Source: Caballeronia zhejiangensis (GTDB lineage Bacteria > Pseudomonadota > Gammaproteobacteria > Burkholderiales > Burkholderiaceae). Taken from it: a DNA stretch of 64,000 nt. The stretch lies in the NCBI RefSeq assembly GCF_000698575.1, contig NZ_JFHD01000036.1:1-64000 (forward strand). The letters are read 5' to 3'. This document shows, one piece after another, positions 1 through 8,660 of the stretch; position 1 is the stretch's first letter; each line of letters begins with the position of its first letter. The notes under the pieces are model-generated. The model searched no databases, was not told where the DNA came from, and was given only the letters and a program-made list of their open reading frames with translations. The position numbers were made by a program, and so were the translations under genes.

Positions 1-969
1 GGATTGTGCGAGGTCCGTGCCGCTCGTGTCGAAAGAAATCCCGAGAATCGCGCTCGTCAGAAGCCACGGCGATGCAAACGTAATGCACAGGAAAGCGAAA
101 CCCAAGGGATTAATCGAACGGATGGTGCGCAGCCAGCGCGTCTCGCGCCGCCACAACGAAGAGAAATCGTCTTCGATGACATCGGTCGTGACGACGACAT
201 CGGACAGCACCGTGCGCAAGTCGATGACGCGAGCGCGCTCGGCGAGCCAGAAATCGTCGGCGAGGCAGTCGCGCAAAGCTTCGAGGCCGCCTATCTTCTG
301 AAGCGTCTCGCGTGTCAGCGCGAGCGTCGCGCCGAAGCCGAAGCGCCCGTAACCGAGCGCGTTCGCGACATACACGGACGGCGCGAACCATTCGTCGATG
401 AACAGGCCACCGAGTCTGGCCCAGATGCCGCCGACGCAGCGCGCCCGGTAAAGGCAGGTGACGACGCCCACGCCCGGATCGGCCAGCGGCGCGGTCACGC
501 GCATCAGGTAGTCCGGTTCCACGGCGATATCGCTGTCCGCGATCACGATCACATCATGCTTCGCGTGTCGCGACAGATTGATGAGATTCGCGACCTTGCG
601 GTTGCTGCCATGCGCCGTTGCGTCGATGACGAGTTCGATATCGCGCTCGGGATACGCCCGCGCGAGCCGCCGCACGACACTCGCCGCGGCATCCGACGCG
701 TGCGCGACGCCAAAAAGAAGTTGATATGAGGGATGCGTTTGCGCGCAGAACGTCTGGAGGTTCGCGTAGAGACGCGGTTCTGCGCCGCATAGCGGCTTCA
801 GGATGCTGACCGGCGCGACGGGGTTGGCGCTCGTGCAATCGTCGCTTCGCAACGGCACTGCGGTGCGCCTGCCGCCGTGCAGAAGCGTAGCGAACGCGGC
901 ATGACACGTCGCCGCGCAACACAGCCCAATGATCAGCCACATCCATACGGGAATAAGATGCACTGTCAT
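1..969 (-). CDS. hpnI: Hopanoid-type glycosyltransferase HpnI, 3' end cut by window edge
   Basis: The minus strand reads open for 323 codons from an ATG at 969 to the window edge, so the C-terminus is missing. It is a family-2, ceramide-glucosyltransferase-like enzyme. An N-terminal membrane helix (VWMWLIIGLCCAATCHA) is followed by PVSILKPLCGAEPRLYANL, the DSDIAVEPDY metal-binding motif, the DDFWLAERA motif and a final RRETRW, the (Q/R)xxRW signature. A second hydrophobic stretch (GFAFLCITFASPWLLTSAIL) follows that signature. HpnI adds N-acetylglucosamine to bacteriohopanetetrol in the hopanoid pathway, normally beside hpnK and hpnJ, which would lie outside the window. Assignment to HpnI rather than another ceramide glucosyltransferase homologue rests on sequence feel and taxon. 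Confidence 0.85.
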   Translation of the reverse strand, partial: MTVHLIPVWMWLIIGLCCAATCHAAFATLLHGGRRTAVPLRSDDCTSANPVAPVSILKPLCGAEPRLYANLQTFCAQTHPSYQLLFGVAHASDAAASVVRRLARAYPERDIELVIDATAHGSNRKVANLINLSRHAKHDVIVIADSDIAVEPDYLMRVTAPLADPGVGVVTCLYRARCVGGIWARLGGLFIDEWFAPSVYVANALGYGRFGFGATLALTRETLQKIGGLEALRDCLADDFWLAERARVIDLRTVLSDVVVTTDVIEDDFSSLWRRETRWLRTIRSINPLGFAFLCITFASPWLLTSAILGISFDTSGTDLAQS

Positions 970-1179
970 GCGTGTCTCGGCCACACTGAGTGAAGTACGG
1001 ATCGTCGCATGGCGGCTGTGACCATTGAATGACCGGTAGGCGTGGTTGATCTCGGCACCGCCTGAGCGGCTTCACTGGGATGCCTCTCGTCTGAGCGAAA
1101 TCGGCGGATCGCCCGGATATAGTGCGTGGTTTAACCTTATGCGATGCTTAAGTAAGAGCGGCTGCGTGTGACCGATAAC

Positions 1180-1654
1180 AAGCAATACTCAGTCAGCGGT
1201 CCGCTTGCCTGAGCGCGGCACGTGCACTGGTAAGTCTGGTCGACGAGAATCGCACAGTGGTTCAAGTGATCCACTGGCCTCAAGACGTGGCAAACGTCGC
1301 GCGATGTTTCGTTCTGCGCACATGCCATCGGCGGCAGCGACGTGTTGATCGTGCCCGATGCCCGCGCCGACGCGCGCTTCGACGACAACCCGCTCGTGGT
1401 CGGGCCGCCGTTCATCCGGTATTATGCGGGCTACCCGCTAAGCCTGCCCAATGGCGCGAAGCTCGGCACGCTGTGTCTCATCGATCAGCAGCCGCGCATT
1501 CGGAGAGGAAGACCGCCGGCTCTTGCGCGACCTCGGCCGCATGGCCGAACAGGAAATGGCCGAACTGCAACTCGCGACCATCGACGAACTCACGCTGCTT
1601 TCGAACCGGCGCTTCACAAAGAAGCTTTCGATCCTCATTGGCCTACACATCTAA
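1180..1654 (+). pseudogene. Remnant of a GAF-GGDEF sensor (diguanylate cyclase type)
   Basis: Three frames together rebuild the C-terminal half of a GAF domain. ALVSLVDENR runs to about 1250. A one-base shift leads to QWFK, an in-frame TGA near 1266, then a run ending TSRDVSFCAHAIGGSDVLIV. This continues into DARADARFDDNPLVVGPPFI and PNGAKLGTLCLID. A further shift near 1495 gives FGEEDRRLLRDLGRMAEQEM and DELTLLSNRR, the usual entry to a GGDEF domain. The GGDEF domain itself is gone. With at least two frameshifts, one stop and loss of the output domain, this is not functional. Confidence 0.8.
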
Positions 1655-1739
1655 CGCCGCACGATTCGTCCAATGACCGGTCCACTAAAAGTAAGCTTTG
1701 AGTTGGCACAGATGCACCGCCCCGGACCGAGTGACGACT

Positions 1740-2216
1740 TCACATCGCTTGGCCTTTCTGCGTAATGATCGGCGGCAATCCCAGCCGCATCTGCGCCCGT
1801 CGATACGCCGCGATAAACCTCGAGTCACCATTCCTCACGCGCGCCAGCCAGTATCCCAACTCTTGCTGACATTCATCGCTGTCAATATCGATAAAGCACA
1901 GAGATCGCGCCGGCATCTGCGTAGCCGCCCAATGAAACGCGAAGATCGTCTCCTGATCAGCCAACGCGAGCCGGAGACCTCGCCTGTCGCCCTGCGTCAA
2001 CCACTGCGATATTGCGGAGGACAGCGTTGCCTCAGTTTCGTCTGGTGCGTATGAGAACGCGTGCCTGCCGCCTTCGCGTGCGCTGCGCAAATCACTTGTG
2101 GCGACAGCCACCACAAATTTCGTCGCCCGGGCATCTGGCGATAGGCTAAGCGGGGCCGATACCGCAACGCCTAACCAAGCAAAGAGCCCAACGAGCGCGA
2201 CGGCATGTCTCTTCAT
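1740..2216 (-). CDS. Small secreted protein of unknown function
   Basis: A 158-residue protein that I do not recognise. It begins MKRHAVALVGLFAWLGVAVS, a typical signal peptide with cleavage likely after VSA. An upstream ATG at 2246 would add ten residues, but the signal peptide fits the internal start better; neither start has a strong ribosome site. The mature part has paired Cys residues (LCFIDIDSDECQQELGYW) that could form a disulfide, and an Arg-rich C-terminus. Its neighbours are debris, so context gives no function. Confidence 0.5.
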   Translation of the reverse strand: MKRHAVALVGLFAWLGVAVSAPLSLSPDARATKFVVAVATSDLRSAREGGRHAFSYAPDETEATLSSAISQWLTQGDRRGLRLALADQETIFAFHWAATQMPARSLCFIDIDSDECQQELGYWLARVRNGDSRFIAAYRRAQMRLGLPPIITQKGQAM

Positions 2217-2981
2217 CGACGGTCGAATCAATGTTTTCAACGTCATTTAGGAAGTCACGATAAAAGTAAGATTGTCCGGCCGCGGCATGTCGGCGGTGGC
2301 GACTTGAAGACGACGCCCACACTCGATGTCGGTAGCCTGGCCCTGAAGTCGTCCCGCAAAAGGGCATGATGATACCGTCCGCAACCGTCGGTTGTGGACG
2401 TAAGCGCGACGAGAATCGCACTCACGCTTGAGCCATATCGATGGCTTTCTGACAGAGTCCAATCCGGGGCTATTCTAGGTTGTTTGCGTCGTAGCCCATT
2501 GCAACGGAATTTTTTCGCGAGTGCTTTTGACGCTGCACCTAATACGCATTTCCCGAATCCCGTCCCCCCAAGTTGGCCAAGAAGCTGCTCAAGACACCGT
2601 GAGGACTGTTGGCTCTCAAGTGGCCTGGTCAACAAGTAAGGCCTTTCGCACTGTGGATCGAATGACGGATCGCCGGGTGGAACCGACGCCTGGCTCACTC
2701 GACGATGTCTCATGCGAATGGCGCTTCCTGGCGCAACTGAGGCAAGCGTCCTCCGTTCCCCCTTCGCGCTTCCTCGCCATGCACCGTTCTCATGCACCGC
2801 ACCGTACGCCAGGCGCATTTGCGGCCGCCGTGCAGATCGGCTCGGCGCGCGTGCGAGAATGGCTGTGCTTCGATTCCTTCGAAAGCGATGCCCCCGGCTC
2901 AGCATGACCTGGTGCACGCGCGAACGGCACGACCCGCGGCTCGTCGACCTCTGCCGCGAACACACTGCTGCGCCCGAAGGC
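2217..2981. other. No recognisable gene
   Basis: About 760 bases between the secreted protein and the SnoaL remnant. Open frames exist on both strands, but none has a start with a ribosome site, a recognisable motif or a biased composition. The stretch is probably gene debris. Confidence 0.5.
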
Positions 2982-3255
2982 TCAGCGCCCGGCACTGCGC
3001 GGCATCTCGCCGAGTTGGCGAAACACGCTCAGCCAGTCTTCGAGATGCCACGTCTTCGCGATGCGGCCGTCGCGCACCTGATGAAACAAAATGGATCGCG
3101 AAGCGCACCGACTTGCTGGTCGCGGCGATGCCCATCAGCGGGCCAGACTGCGTGCCGCTCACTTCGACGCGCACGCCCACGCGGTCGAGCTTTGGATATG
3201 GTGCGTCGACAGCCGTGTGGAAGCGAGATGAAAGCCCGTAAGCCGAAAGGACAGT
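2982..3255 (-). pseudogene. SnoaL-like / NTF2-fold protein remnant (ester cyclase type)
   Basis: The minus strand encodes YPKLDRVGVRVEVSGTQSG and GIAATSKSVRFAIHFV. After a single-base shift near 3093 it continues HQVRDGRIAKTWHLEDWLSV and FRQLGEMPRSAGR, then a stop. The V-Q-x-G-x-I-x-x-x-W-x-x-x-D pattern is typical of SnoaL-like polyketide-cyclase-family proteins, which often act as orphan cyclases or isomerases. The N-terminal half is missing and the frame is broken. It lies directly against copy 1 of the duplicated block. Confidence 0.65.
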
Positions 3256-3487
3256 CGATATGCTCGAACGTGTGAGTCCGCCCTTACACGAAGCATCGTT
3301 GTCGACCAATCATGCAACTAGAAGCATCGTCCGTCGTTGTCACTTAAGTGCGTTCGCGGGAGTCCGTCGCCGCTGTGGTCGCTGGCGAGAGGCGCAGCAT
3401 TCGCGCCAGCAACCTACACGCGGCACCACGGCCGTCCTGATTCGCGCAATCGGACTCCGTGGAATGCGGCGAGTACGGCGAAATCGA

Positions 3488-3808
3488 TCACTGCCCGAAG
3501 AAGATATCCTTCTGTGTCGCGCCCACGGCTGCCGGACCGCCGGCCTGTTGCGCACCAGAGAATGAACCACCGTGGCCGCTATTGGCCTCGCTTCTGCCGG
3601 GTTGTGCGGACAATCGAGCTTCGGCGCTCTGAATGTCGCTTGGGTAATTCGGATCGTCAGATGTAGGCCTGTATCCGGCGCCCGCCAGTTCCGCCAGTTC
3701 GGACCGAACCTGTGCTCGCGTGAGCGGTGCACTTGTCTGGCCTTAGGCTGCCGCCGCGATCAGTGCCGTCGAAAGCAGCGTTGCAACTGCAAAGAGCGTC
3801 TTCATCAT
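3488..3808 (-). pseudogene. DUF4148 protein, copy 1, with an internal stop
   Basis: The frame starts MMKTLFAVATLLSTALIAAA, a signal peptide, and should continue GQTSAPLTREQVRSELAELA as in the intact copy at 51971-52291. Here the Gln codon just after the signal peptide (CAA in copy 2) is TAA, so translation would end after about 21 residues. The remaining frame is open to the normal TGA and keeps the features of DUF4148, a family of short exported proteins common in Burkholderiales: YRPTSDDPNYPSDIQSAEAR and a Gly/Ser/Ala-rich tail. One base change separates the broken and intact copies, so the loss is recent. Confidence 0.85.
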
Positions 3809-3872
3809 TTTCCCATTTGATGCGCGACGCATGGCGCGTGTTATGCCTGTTGATCACACGACGCATACCGAT

Positions 3873-4133
3873 TTATTGCCCGCGGTAGATGTCGCAACTG
3901 AGGCCCGGCGTGCAATGCCCGTTCGGGCCTGCGGGCGACATGTTTCGCGACGTATTGCCAGTCATGCTGGCGGAATCCATACCGCCATAGGATGTGTCGC
4001 CCGGCGCGGCCTGGCCGCCTTGGGCTCTTTGCTGCATCGTCGTGCCGTCCGTCGGCGCCATGTCCTGAGCACCGGCGGGACCGACCGCGAGCATGCTCGC
4101 GGCCGTGATTGCTAGAAGAAAGGTTACTTTCAT
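3873..4133 (-). CDS. Small secreted protein, 86 residues (copy 1)
   Basis: The start MKVTFLLAITAASMLAVGPA is a clear signal peptide ending GAQ. The AGAGGTG ribosome site sits at good spacing for the ATG at 4133; another ATG two codons upstream touches that site and is absent in copy 2, so 4133 is chosen. The mature protein is rich in Gln, Gly, Ser and Met (MAPTDGTTMQQRAQGGQAAP). It ends with GHCTPGLSCDIYRGQ, whose two Cys may form a disulfide. I do not recognise the family. The protein differs from copy 2 (52358-52618) at very few positions. Both copies stand beside a DUF4148 gene, so the two may be a functional pair of exported proteins. Confidence 0.65.
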   Translation of the reverse strand: MKVTFLLAITAASMLAVGPAGAQDMAPTDGTTMQQRAQGGQAAPGDTSYGGMDSASMTGNTSRNMSPAGPNGHCTPGLSCDIYRGQ

Positions 4134-4339
4134 TTCCATCACCTCTTGGAGTAAATCACGGGGCGCAAGCGTGCGACGCGCTTGCGACAGACTATTGAAG
4201 ACGCCTCGGTCAGCGACGCGGTAACGCGCGCCTGCGGGTCTCGTTGGAAAGTGCAGGATGCGTGGGAAGATTGCGCGCTGAAGCGCGCTTGCTCGGTATA
4301 CCTCGCGGGTGCTCGGAAAATTCCCGGCTGAGGCTTTTT

Positions 4340-5095
4340 TTAAAGCGCATCGAGGATGAAGACGAATTGGGACCGACGAATTGGAATGCAAAGCCCTACG
4401 CGCCTATCTTCTCGACCTATGCAAAAGGTGATCACCAAACGGGCCCGCCTTCCTTGCTGCCCGCTGAACTTCACGCGCACCTGCGCGTTCATCGGGGCCA
4501 AGCCGTCGTTATGCAGCGTCAGGGCGGCGGCACGCTGCGCAGCGGACAAATCGAGCGAGCCGATTTTCAAATGCCCGTAATTCGGATCGCTGACGCCGAC
4601 GAAACTGTCGCTGGTGGTGCTCGATGTGCCAGGCGCACGAAAAGGAGCCGCCGCGGTAGCGCGGTACGTTGCACGCGGTACGGGCGTGCCCTCCGCGGAC
4701 GCCAGATCGCTATAGAGCGGCGTCGCTTTTTGTCCTTGCATATCGATCGAGAACGCTGGCGTATGCCATTGCCAGCCGGCCGAGACCTGCACGCCCGACC
4801 CGCCCGAGCTAAACCGTGTCGTTGCACCATTACCGGTGCCCGTCCCCGTCGCGCCCGTGCCGAGCGGCACGAAGCCGCCGGGATAAAAACCACCGGGAGC
4901 GTTACTGGTGGACAGCTGGTTGTCACCGCCATGACCGGCGCTACCTGCGATGGCCAGATTGAACGCCCCGGCGCGACCGAGCTCGATCAGGCCGCCGACG
5001 CCAGCGTTAGTCCACCGCAGGACCTCACCGGTGACGGTCCCATTTTGACCATCGAACGTGTCCAAATAAGACGGGCCCGGCGTGCTACCGGGATG
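4340..5095 (-). pseudogene. Fimbrial usher fragment fused in frame to a chaperone-like fragment
   Basis: The minus frame contains usher-like beta-barrel sequence of the chaperone-usher (Csu/FimD) type: LGRAGAFNLAIAGSAGHGG, VQVSAGWQWHTPAFSIDMQG and TPLYSDLASAEGTPVPRATY. SFVGVSDPNYGHLKIGSL follows. Directly after it, in the same frame, comes DLSAAQRAAALTLHNDGLAP and MNAQVRV, which resembles the first beta strands of a PapD-like periplasmic chaperone. Both are fragments of proteins several hundred residues long. A deletion joining the two genes explains this best. No signal peptide or usher N-domain remains. The downstream tail to 4340 matches nothing I know. Confidence 0.55.
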
Positions 5096-5430
5096 GAACA
5101 CGGATGTCTTTGGCGCGCACCGCATCGACGCGCTGAATGCGCATGTCGTGATCACGCCCGCGATTTGCGAGCGCTAGAATCAGCGCAGGCTCCTGTACGC
5201 ACAAAATGCGCGTTGGGCTCGATGACGGCATGGTGATCTGCCCACGGGCGTCGATGATCCGTCACTTGATACGCAAAAGATCGTCGGTCCCGTTCATGTA
5301 TCGCGTGATGGGTGTTTCTTGCATCTCGCCAATCGCGCCGCGCGCCGACCGTGAAGCTCGGAAGCCGTGAGGTCCTCGTCGGCAAACATCAAGGTGTTCG
5401 CGATCGTTCAGTCCGGCGAACCGGCTTTGA

Positions 5431-5796
5431 TCAGTGAGGCGGCCCGGTATCATGACGATTATGATGTCCGTACCGCGCGTACATCGCCTTCGCTTCGGCG
5501 CTTAGTGTGTTACGCGCCACGGGCTTAGGCGTGACTAGTACTGCTTCTCTGTCCCATTTGTCAGGAAACGTGGTCGTCTCCAGCCACGCCGACATACGCG
5601 AATTAAAAGCATCGACGTCCACGGACTGCGATTGTCCGTCGATCACGCCTTGGACGTAGGCATACTCGAGCCCGCGTCGCATGAAGACACTGCGGCGCCT
5701 ATCCCTTGCCAGGAAGTGGCGCTCGCGCAGCATGCGAGTGACGACACACCCGGCCAGCGCAGCGAGGAAAAAGAGTAGGAATAGGAAATCGGCCAT
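5431..5796 (-). CDS. Small membrane-anchored protein of unknown function
   Basis: A 121-residue protein starting MADFLFLLFFLAALAGCVVT. This is one membrane helix or an uncleaved signal anchor, followed by a basic segment (RMLRERHFLARDRRRS) that would keep the rest in the cytoplasm. The AGAGGG site six bases before the ATG at 5796 decides this start over one at 5880. The soluble part contains YAYVQGVIDGQSQSVDVDAF and ends in a His-rich tail (RYGHHNRHDTGPPH). I do not recognise a family. It stands alone between the usher debris and an empty stretch. Confidence 0.55.
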   Translation of the reverse strand: MADFLFLLFFLAALAGCVVTRMLRERHFLARDRRRSVFMRRGLEYAYVQGVIDGQSQSVDVDAFNSRMSAWLETTTFPDKWDREAVLVTPKPVARNTLSAEAKAMYARYGHHNRHDTGPPH

Positions 5797-6155
5797 GGCG
5801 AACCCTCTAGCACGGAACGCCTGGGAGCTTATGCTTGCCGCATTAGCCGAAAATGAGGATACGTCGCCGCCTTGATTCATGCATATTAGTGCGCGGTCGC
5901 CGCCGCGTTGATCGAGGTGGGCGCTGGCTCGCGATATTTGTGTCGTTACCCCACCAATGTCGTCAGATATGATCTACTCATGTCGCTCGGCTCCCGAATG
6001 CGTGGGTCCGATGCCGTGTTTTCAAACTGACGCTTCGACCACGTTGCAGCCAAACAATCTCACAGTGCACCCTTCCCATGTCGCACGTAAATTGTTGATT
6101 TATCGAGTCTTTTCCCTTCAAGCCTCGCTGTTCGAATATTCAGTAAGTGAAAATT
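5797..6155. other. Probable intergenic region
   Basis: About 360 bases, AT-richer than the surroundings towards its right end, between a minus-strand small membrane protein gene and the plus-strand Lys/Ala-rich gene. I see no convincing gene; it probably holds the promoter of the downstream gene. Confidence 0.5.
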
Positions 6156-6586
6156 ATGGCTACACGAGGAGGGCAAGCCGCTTTTTCTGCAGCGCAGAAT
6201 TGCCCAGCGGACCACCACTGCCAAGAAACAAAACGGCTGCTATCGACGCTCACGGCCCTGCTCCCAAGTGACTCGCCTCGGTAAAGGACAGAATAAAGTT
6301 CCTGATTCAAGAAGCCCCTACCGCCACATCGAACGCGTCGCCGACTCGCAAGTCGAGCACTTCGCAGGCCGTATCGAAGGTCCGCGCTGCGAGCAGGAAG
6401 ATTGGCACAAGGAAAGCGGTGGCATCGAAGAAGGCTGCGGGCGCCAAGAAGGCCGCTACGAAGGGCTCCGAAAATATCACCACGGCTGCAAAGACGTCTG
6501 CTCGCAAAACGAAATCACGCAAAGCCGCCGCTACCACTGCGGCGACCGTGCCGATGCCTGAAACAGCGACGGTCGAATTGGTTTGA
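6156..6586 (+). pseudogene. Lys/Ala-rich histone H1-like nucleoid protein, frameshifted
   Basis: An ATG at 6156 gives MATRGGQAAFSAAQNCPADH and, further on, LLSTLTALLPSDSP before a stop near 6282. One reading-frame change away the sequence continues VKDRIKFLIQEAPTATSNAS, then RKAVASKKAAGAKKAATKGS and SARKTKSRKAAATTAATVP, ending at 6586. A short N-domain followed by an AKK-rich tail is typical of Burkholderia nucleoid-associated proteins that bind DNA through the tail. The tail has no start codon of its own, so the two frames are probably one gene split by an indel near 6279. A sequencing error would give the same picture. Confidence 0.6.
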
Positions 6587-6689
6587 CATTGATTGCAAGA
6601 CGCGGCGCGCGTCATCGCGCCTCCTGCCGCATTGCCATCGGACCGGCAACTTAATCAGTGCTTCACCCTCGGCGCGCGGGCCGCCGGCG

Positions 6690-7050
6690 TCGTAGCGCTT
6701 ACGGCTCAGAAGCCCTAAAGAGTCGCGGGCATCGACGAGAATGCGATGTTGAGTCGCGGTATCGGGAGCCGATGCAGCCAGCAAATCGAGAAGTTGCGCA
6801 TGGTCTGGTTTGCGGCCAATCACTCCCCATACGACCCGCTCGTGAGCCGCCGCAATGTACTCGAGCCATTCTGGTCGCGTCTGCATAGCGCGGCGGTCCA
6901 ACCTCTGTATTCAGGTATGCGGCGGACACCTTCACCCAAGTGCGCCCTTGGTCGCGCATCGCACGAATGACGTTGTAGGCATCGCGCCGTTACGCCGCTT
7001 GCGGCAACCGCGCCATGCGGTCAAAGACTACTCGGCACGGTGAGCTCACG
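6690..7050 (-). pseudogene. C-terminal remnant of an amidohydrolase-2 family gene
   Basis: The minus strand carries SPCRVVFDRMARLPQAA, a stop, then VIRAMRDQGRTWVKVSAAYL and NTEVGPPRYADATRMAR. After a shift it continues EYIAAAHERVVWG and LLDLLAASAPDTATQHRILV. This parallels the C-terminal part of the gene at 39661-40653 almost residue by residue (LDQGRTWVKVSAAYLNTKVG). The N-terminal two thirds with the HxH metal motif is absent, and at least one stop and one frameshift are present. Confidence 0.75.
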
Positions 7051-7103
7051 GACTTCAGCCGATTTTCGTCAGTCGGCCTCCATGGTGCAGTATGCAGGCG
7101 CCT

Positions 7104-7468
7104 TCAAGTAGAAGCAACCGCGTCGACCTCGCTCATGCTCGTCGAAGGCACCGGAGGCGTCGAGTCTGCAACTTTCTCTGTCGATGCACGACCAGCCTTC
7201 TTGGCGACAACCTTCTTCGCCGGAGTTTTCTTGCTCCCAGCCTGCGGTCCCTTCTTCGATGCGGACGTCGACCTCTTTGCAGTAGCGCTCTTGCCTGCAG
7301 ATTTCTTCGCGGACGTCGCCGACGCCTTCTTGGCAGAGCCCTTCTTTGCCGATGCTTTTGTGGTCGTTTTCTTCGCGGCCGCTTTCTTTGCCGTCACGGC
7401 CTTCGGCGTGCTTTCCTTGCCTTCAGCCGCCGTGAACGCTGCGCCGTCAATCAGGAACGTGACTATAT
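7104..7468 (-). pseudogene. Detached Lys/Ala-rich tail of the H-NS-like gene
   Basis: This frame begins (after the break near 7465) VTFLIDGAAFTAAEGKEST, the expected end of the third H-NS repeat. It runs into a long tail such as AKKAAAKKTTTKASAKKGSA and SKKGPQAGSKKTPAKKV, then VPSTSMSEVDAVAST. It has no start codon or ribosome site at its beginning. One missing A in a run of A near 7466 separates it from the upstream frame. It is therefore the C-terminal part of the gene at 7463-8122, cut off by a frameshift or a sequencing error. Confidence 0.7.
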
Positions 7469-8122
7469 TTTCGCACCAACAAGCCAGCTCGGCGCCTTGC
7501 CACGACCGCTCCACTCTGCGCCGCTTTTTGGGTCACGATATTTCGCGGGTTGAGGTCCGCGAACGTAATTGCCTGCAGGTTTAACTGAACCTTTGTCGGA
7601 AGTAAGCGCTGTTGGCGCATTGCCGTCAATCAAGAACTTCCTTCTGTCCTTGGCACCAGCGAGCCATCCCCGCGCCTTGCCACGACCGCTCCATGTCGCC
7701 CCGGACTTTAGGTTACGGTACAACGCCGGCTGTGGACCACGGATGTAATTGCCGACAGCTTTGGGCGATGCTTTGCCGACAGTAGAGACGTCCGCGGCGC
7801 TGCCATCAACAAGAAACTTGTCGCGATTCTTGGCGCTAGCAATCCAGTTGGGGGCGCGGCCATGCCCGCTCCAAGTCGCTCCAGACTTCGGGTCACGATA
7901 CTTCGCATTCGACGCTGTCTTGTCTGAAGCTGACTTCATCGCCATCTTGCTGCCACGCTTCTTGCCACCAAACGCAGAGCCAAGGTCATCCATCGTTATC
8001 CCATGCTCTGCCATCAGAGCATGAATGTCGGCAACGACTTTCGCCGATTGTTTCTTGACGATAGCCTCAGCTTGCGACTGCAATTTGGCAATCTTCGCCT
8101 GAAGGCTCTGAAGGGTGGCCAT
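7463..8122 (-). CDS. H-NS family protein with three C-terminal DNA-binding repeats
   Basis: The protein starts MATLQSLQAKIAKLQSQAEA, the coiled-coil oligomerisation region of Burkholderia H-NS proteins; a GTG five codons upstream is less likely. Three copies of the H-NS DNA-binding motif follow at an exact 60-residue period, starting near residues 75, 135 and 195: YRDPKSGATWSGHGRAPNWI, YRNLKSGATWSGRGKARGWL and YRDPKSGAEWSGRGKAPSWL. Ordinary H-NS has one. The linkers also repeat (VGNYIRGPQPA, AGNYVRGPQPA). The frame ends GAKI-stop inside the third repeat, where NRDxFLIDG would be expected, and the missing part plus an H1-like tail is in another frame (7104-7468). Such proteins silence AT-rich or foreign DNA, which fits this region. 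Confidence 0.8.
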   Translation of the reverse strand: MATLQSLQAKIAKLQSQAEAIVKKQSAKVVADIHALMAEHGITMDDLGSAFGGKKRGSKMAMKSASDKTASNAKYRDPKSGATWSGHGRAPNWIASAKNRDKFLVDGSAADVSTVGKASPKAVGNYIRGPQPALYRNLKSGATWSGRGKARGWLAGAKDRRKFLIDGNAPTALTSDKGSVKPAGNYVRGPQPAKYRDPKSGAEWSGRGKAPSWLVGAKI

Positions 8123-8308
8123 GACTTTCCCGTTCACGGTTGCAAACAGTGCACTATGCCATATGCGCAGTACGAATTGCGCGCGTTAGCACCTAGAGCG
8201 ATGCTCTAATGATGGATAAAGTCGATTCGCGGGCGTTCATTGCAACGGTATCGACCAGTGGAAACCAATGAAGCAGTTGCCTCAATACCATCGATTTATC
8301 GCATTGCA

Positions 8309-8527
8309 TCATGCGAAAATAGCGAGCAACTTCATGAAATTTTTTTTGGCGCCATACGCGTCTCGAATGATATCGAGTTCCTTCGCAAACTCAATCTGCT
8401 CGCCGAGTTCTCTTCTCAGACTCTGTATCTCGCGCACGATGCTGAACGCCTCATCGTAGCGAGCCTTTCTCGTGCCCTGCTCCGCTGGTATTGGCAGCAA
8501 GCGGTGATAGAGCGCGATTGTGAGCAC
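8309..8527 (-). CDS. Short coiled-coil ORF, doubtful
   Basis: A GTG-started frame of 72 residues. Its second half looks like a charged helix or coiled coil (FSIVREIQSLRRELGEQIEF, AKELDIIRDAYGAKKNF). I do not recognise it and there is no good ribosome site at the GTG. It lies between the H-NS gene and the next small gene, both on the same strand. The balanced helical composition is the only reason to list it. Confidence 0.3.
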   Translation of the reverse strand: MLTIALYHRLLPIPAEQGTRKARYDEAFSIVREIQSLRRELGEQIEFAKELDIIRDAYGAKKNFMKLLAIFA

Positions 8528-8660
8528 GCCGCTTCGTAGCGGTGAGCAGCGACGTCATCGAGCCATCGCTTAAACTAGGAACGCAAGCGAACTCGTCCGT
8601 GGGCGCAGTGGCATTGCGGCACGCAGCCCAGCCAACTCTCGTGTAAGCAAAGGATTGCAA

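Larger units (their letters stand above)
3347..4779. repeat. Large dispersed direct repeat, copy 1
   Basis: This 1.43-kb block recurs at 51830-53263 in the same orientation, with an estimated identity of about 95 percent by eye. It carries a DUF4148 gene, an 86-residue secreted-protein gene and part of a fimbrial usher remnant. Homology starts at AGTGCGTTCGCGGG and stops at GCCAGCCGG. In copy 1 the usher remnant continues beyond the homology, so copy 1 is probably nearer the ancestral arrangement. Confidence 0.9.

Noticed and set aside
4-729. Long plus-strand open frame at the left edge
   Set aside because: It is antisense to the HpnI gene, whose minus frame shows all family motifs; the plus frame has no recognisable motif.
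2255-2995. 246-codon minus frame
   Set aside because: No start signal, no motif, Arg/Ser-rich composition as expected from a chance frame in GC-rich DNA.
4244-5236. 330-codon plus-strand frame
   Set aside because: Antisense to the usher remnant, low-complexity Arg/Ala composition and no ribosome site.
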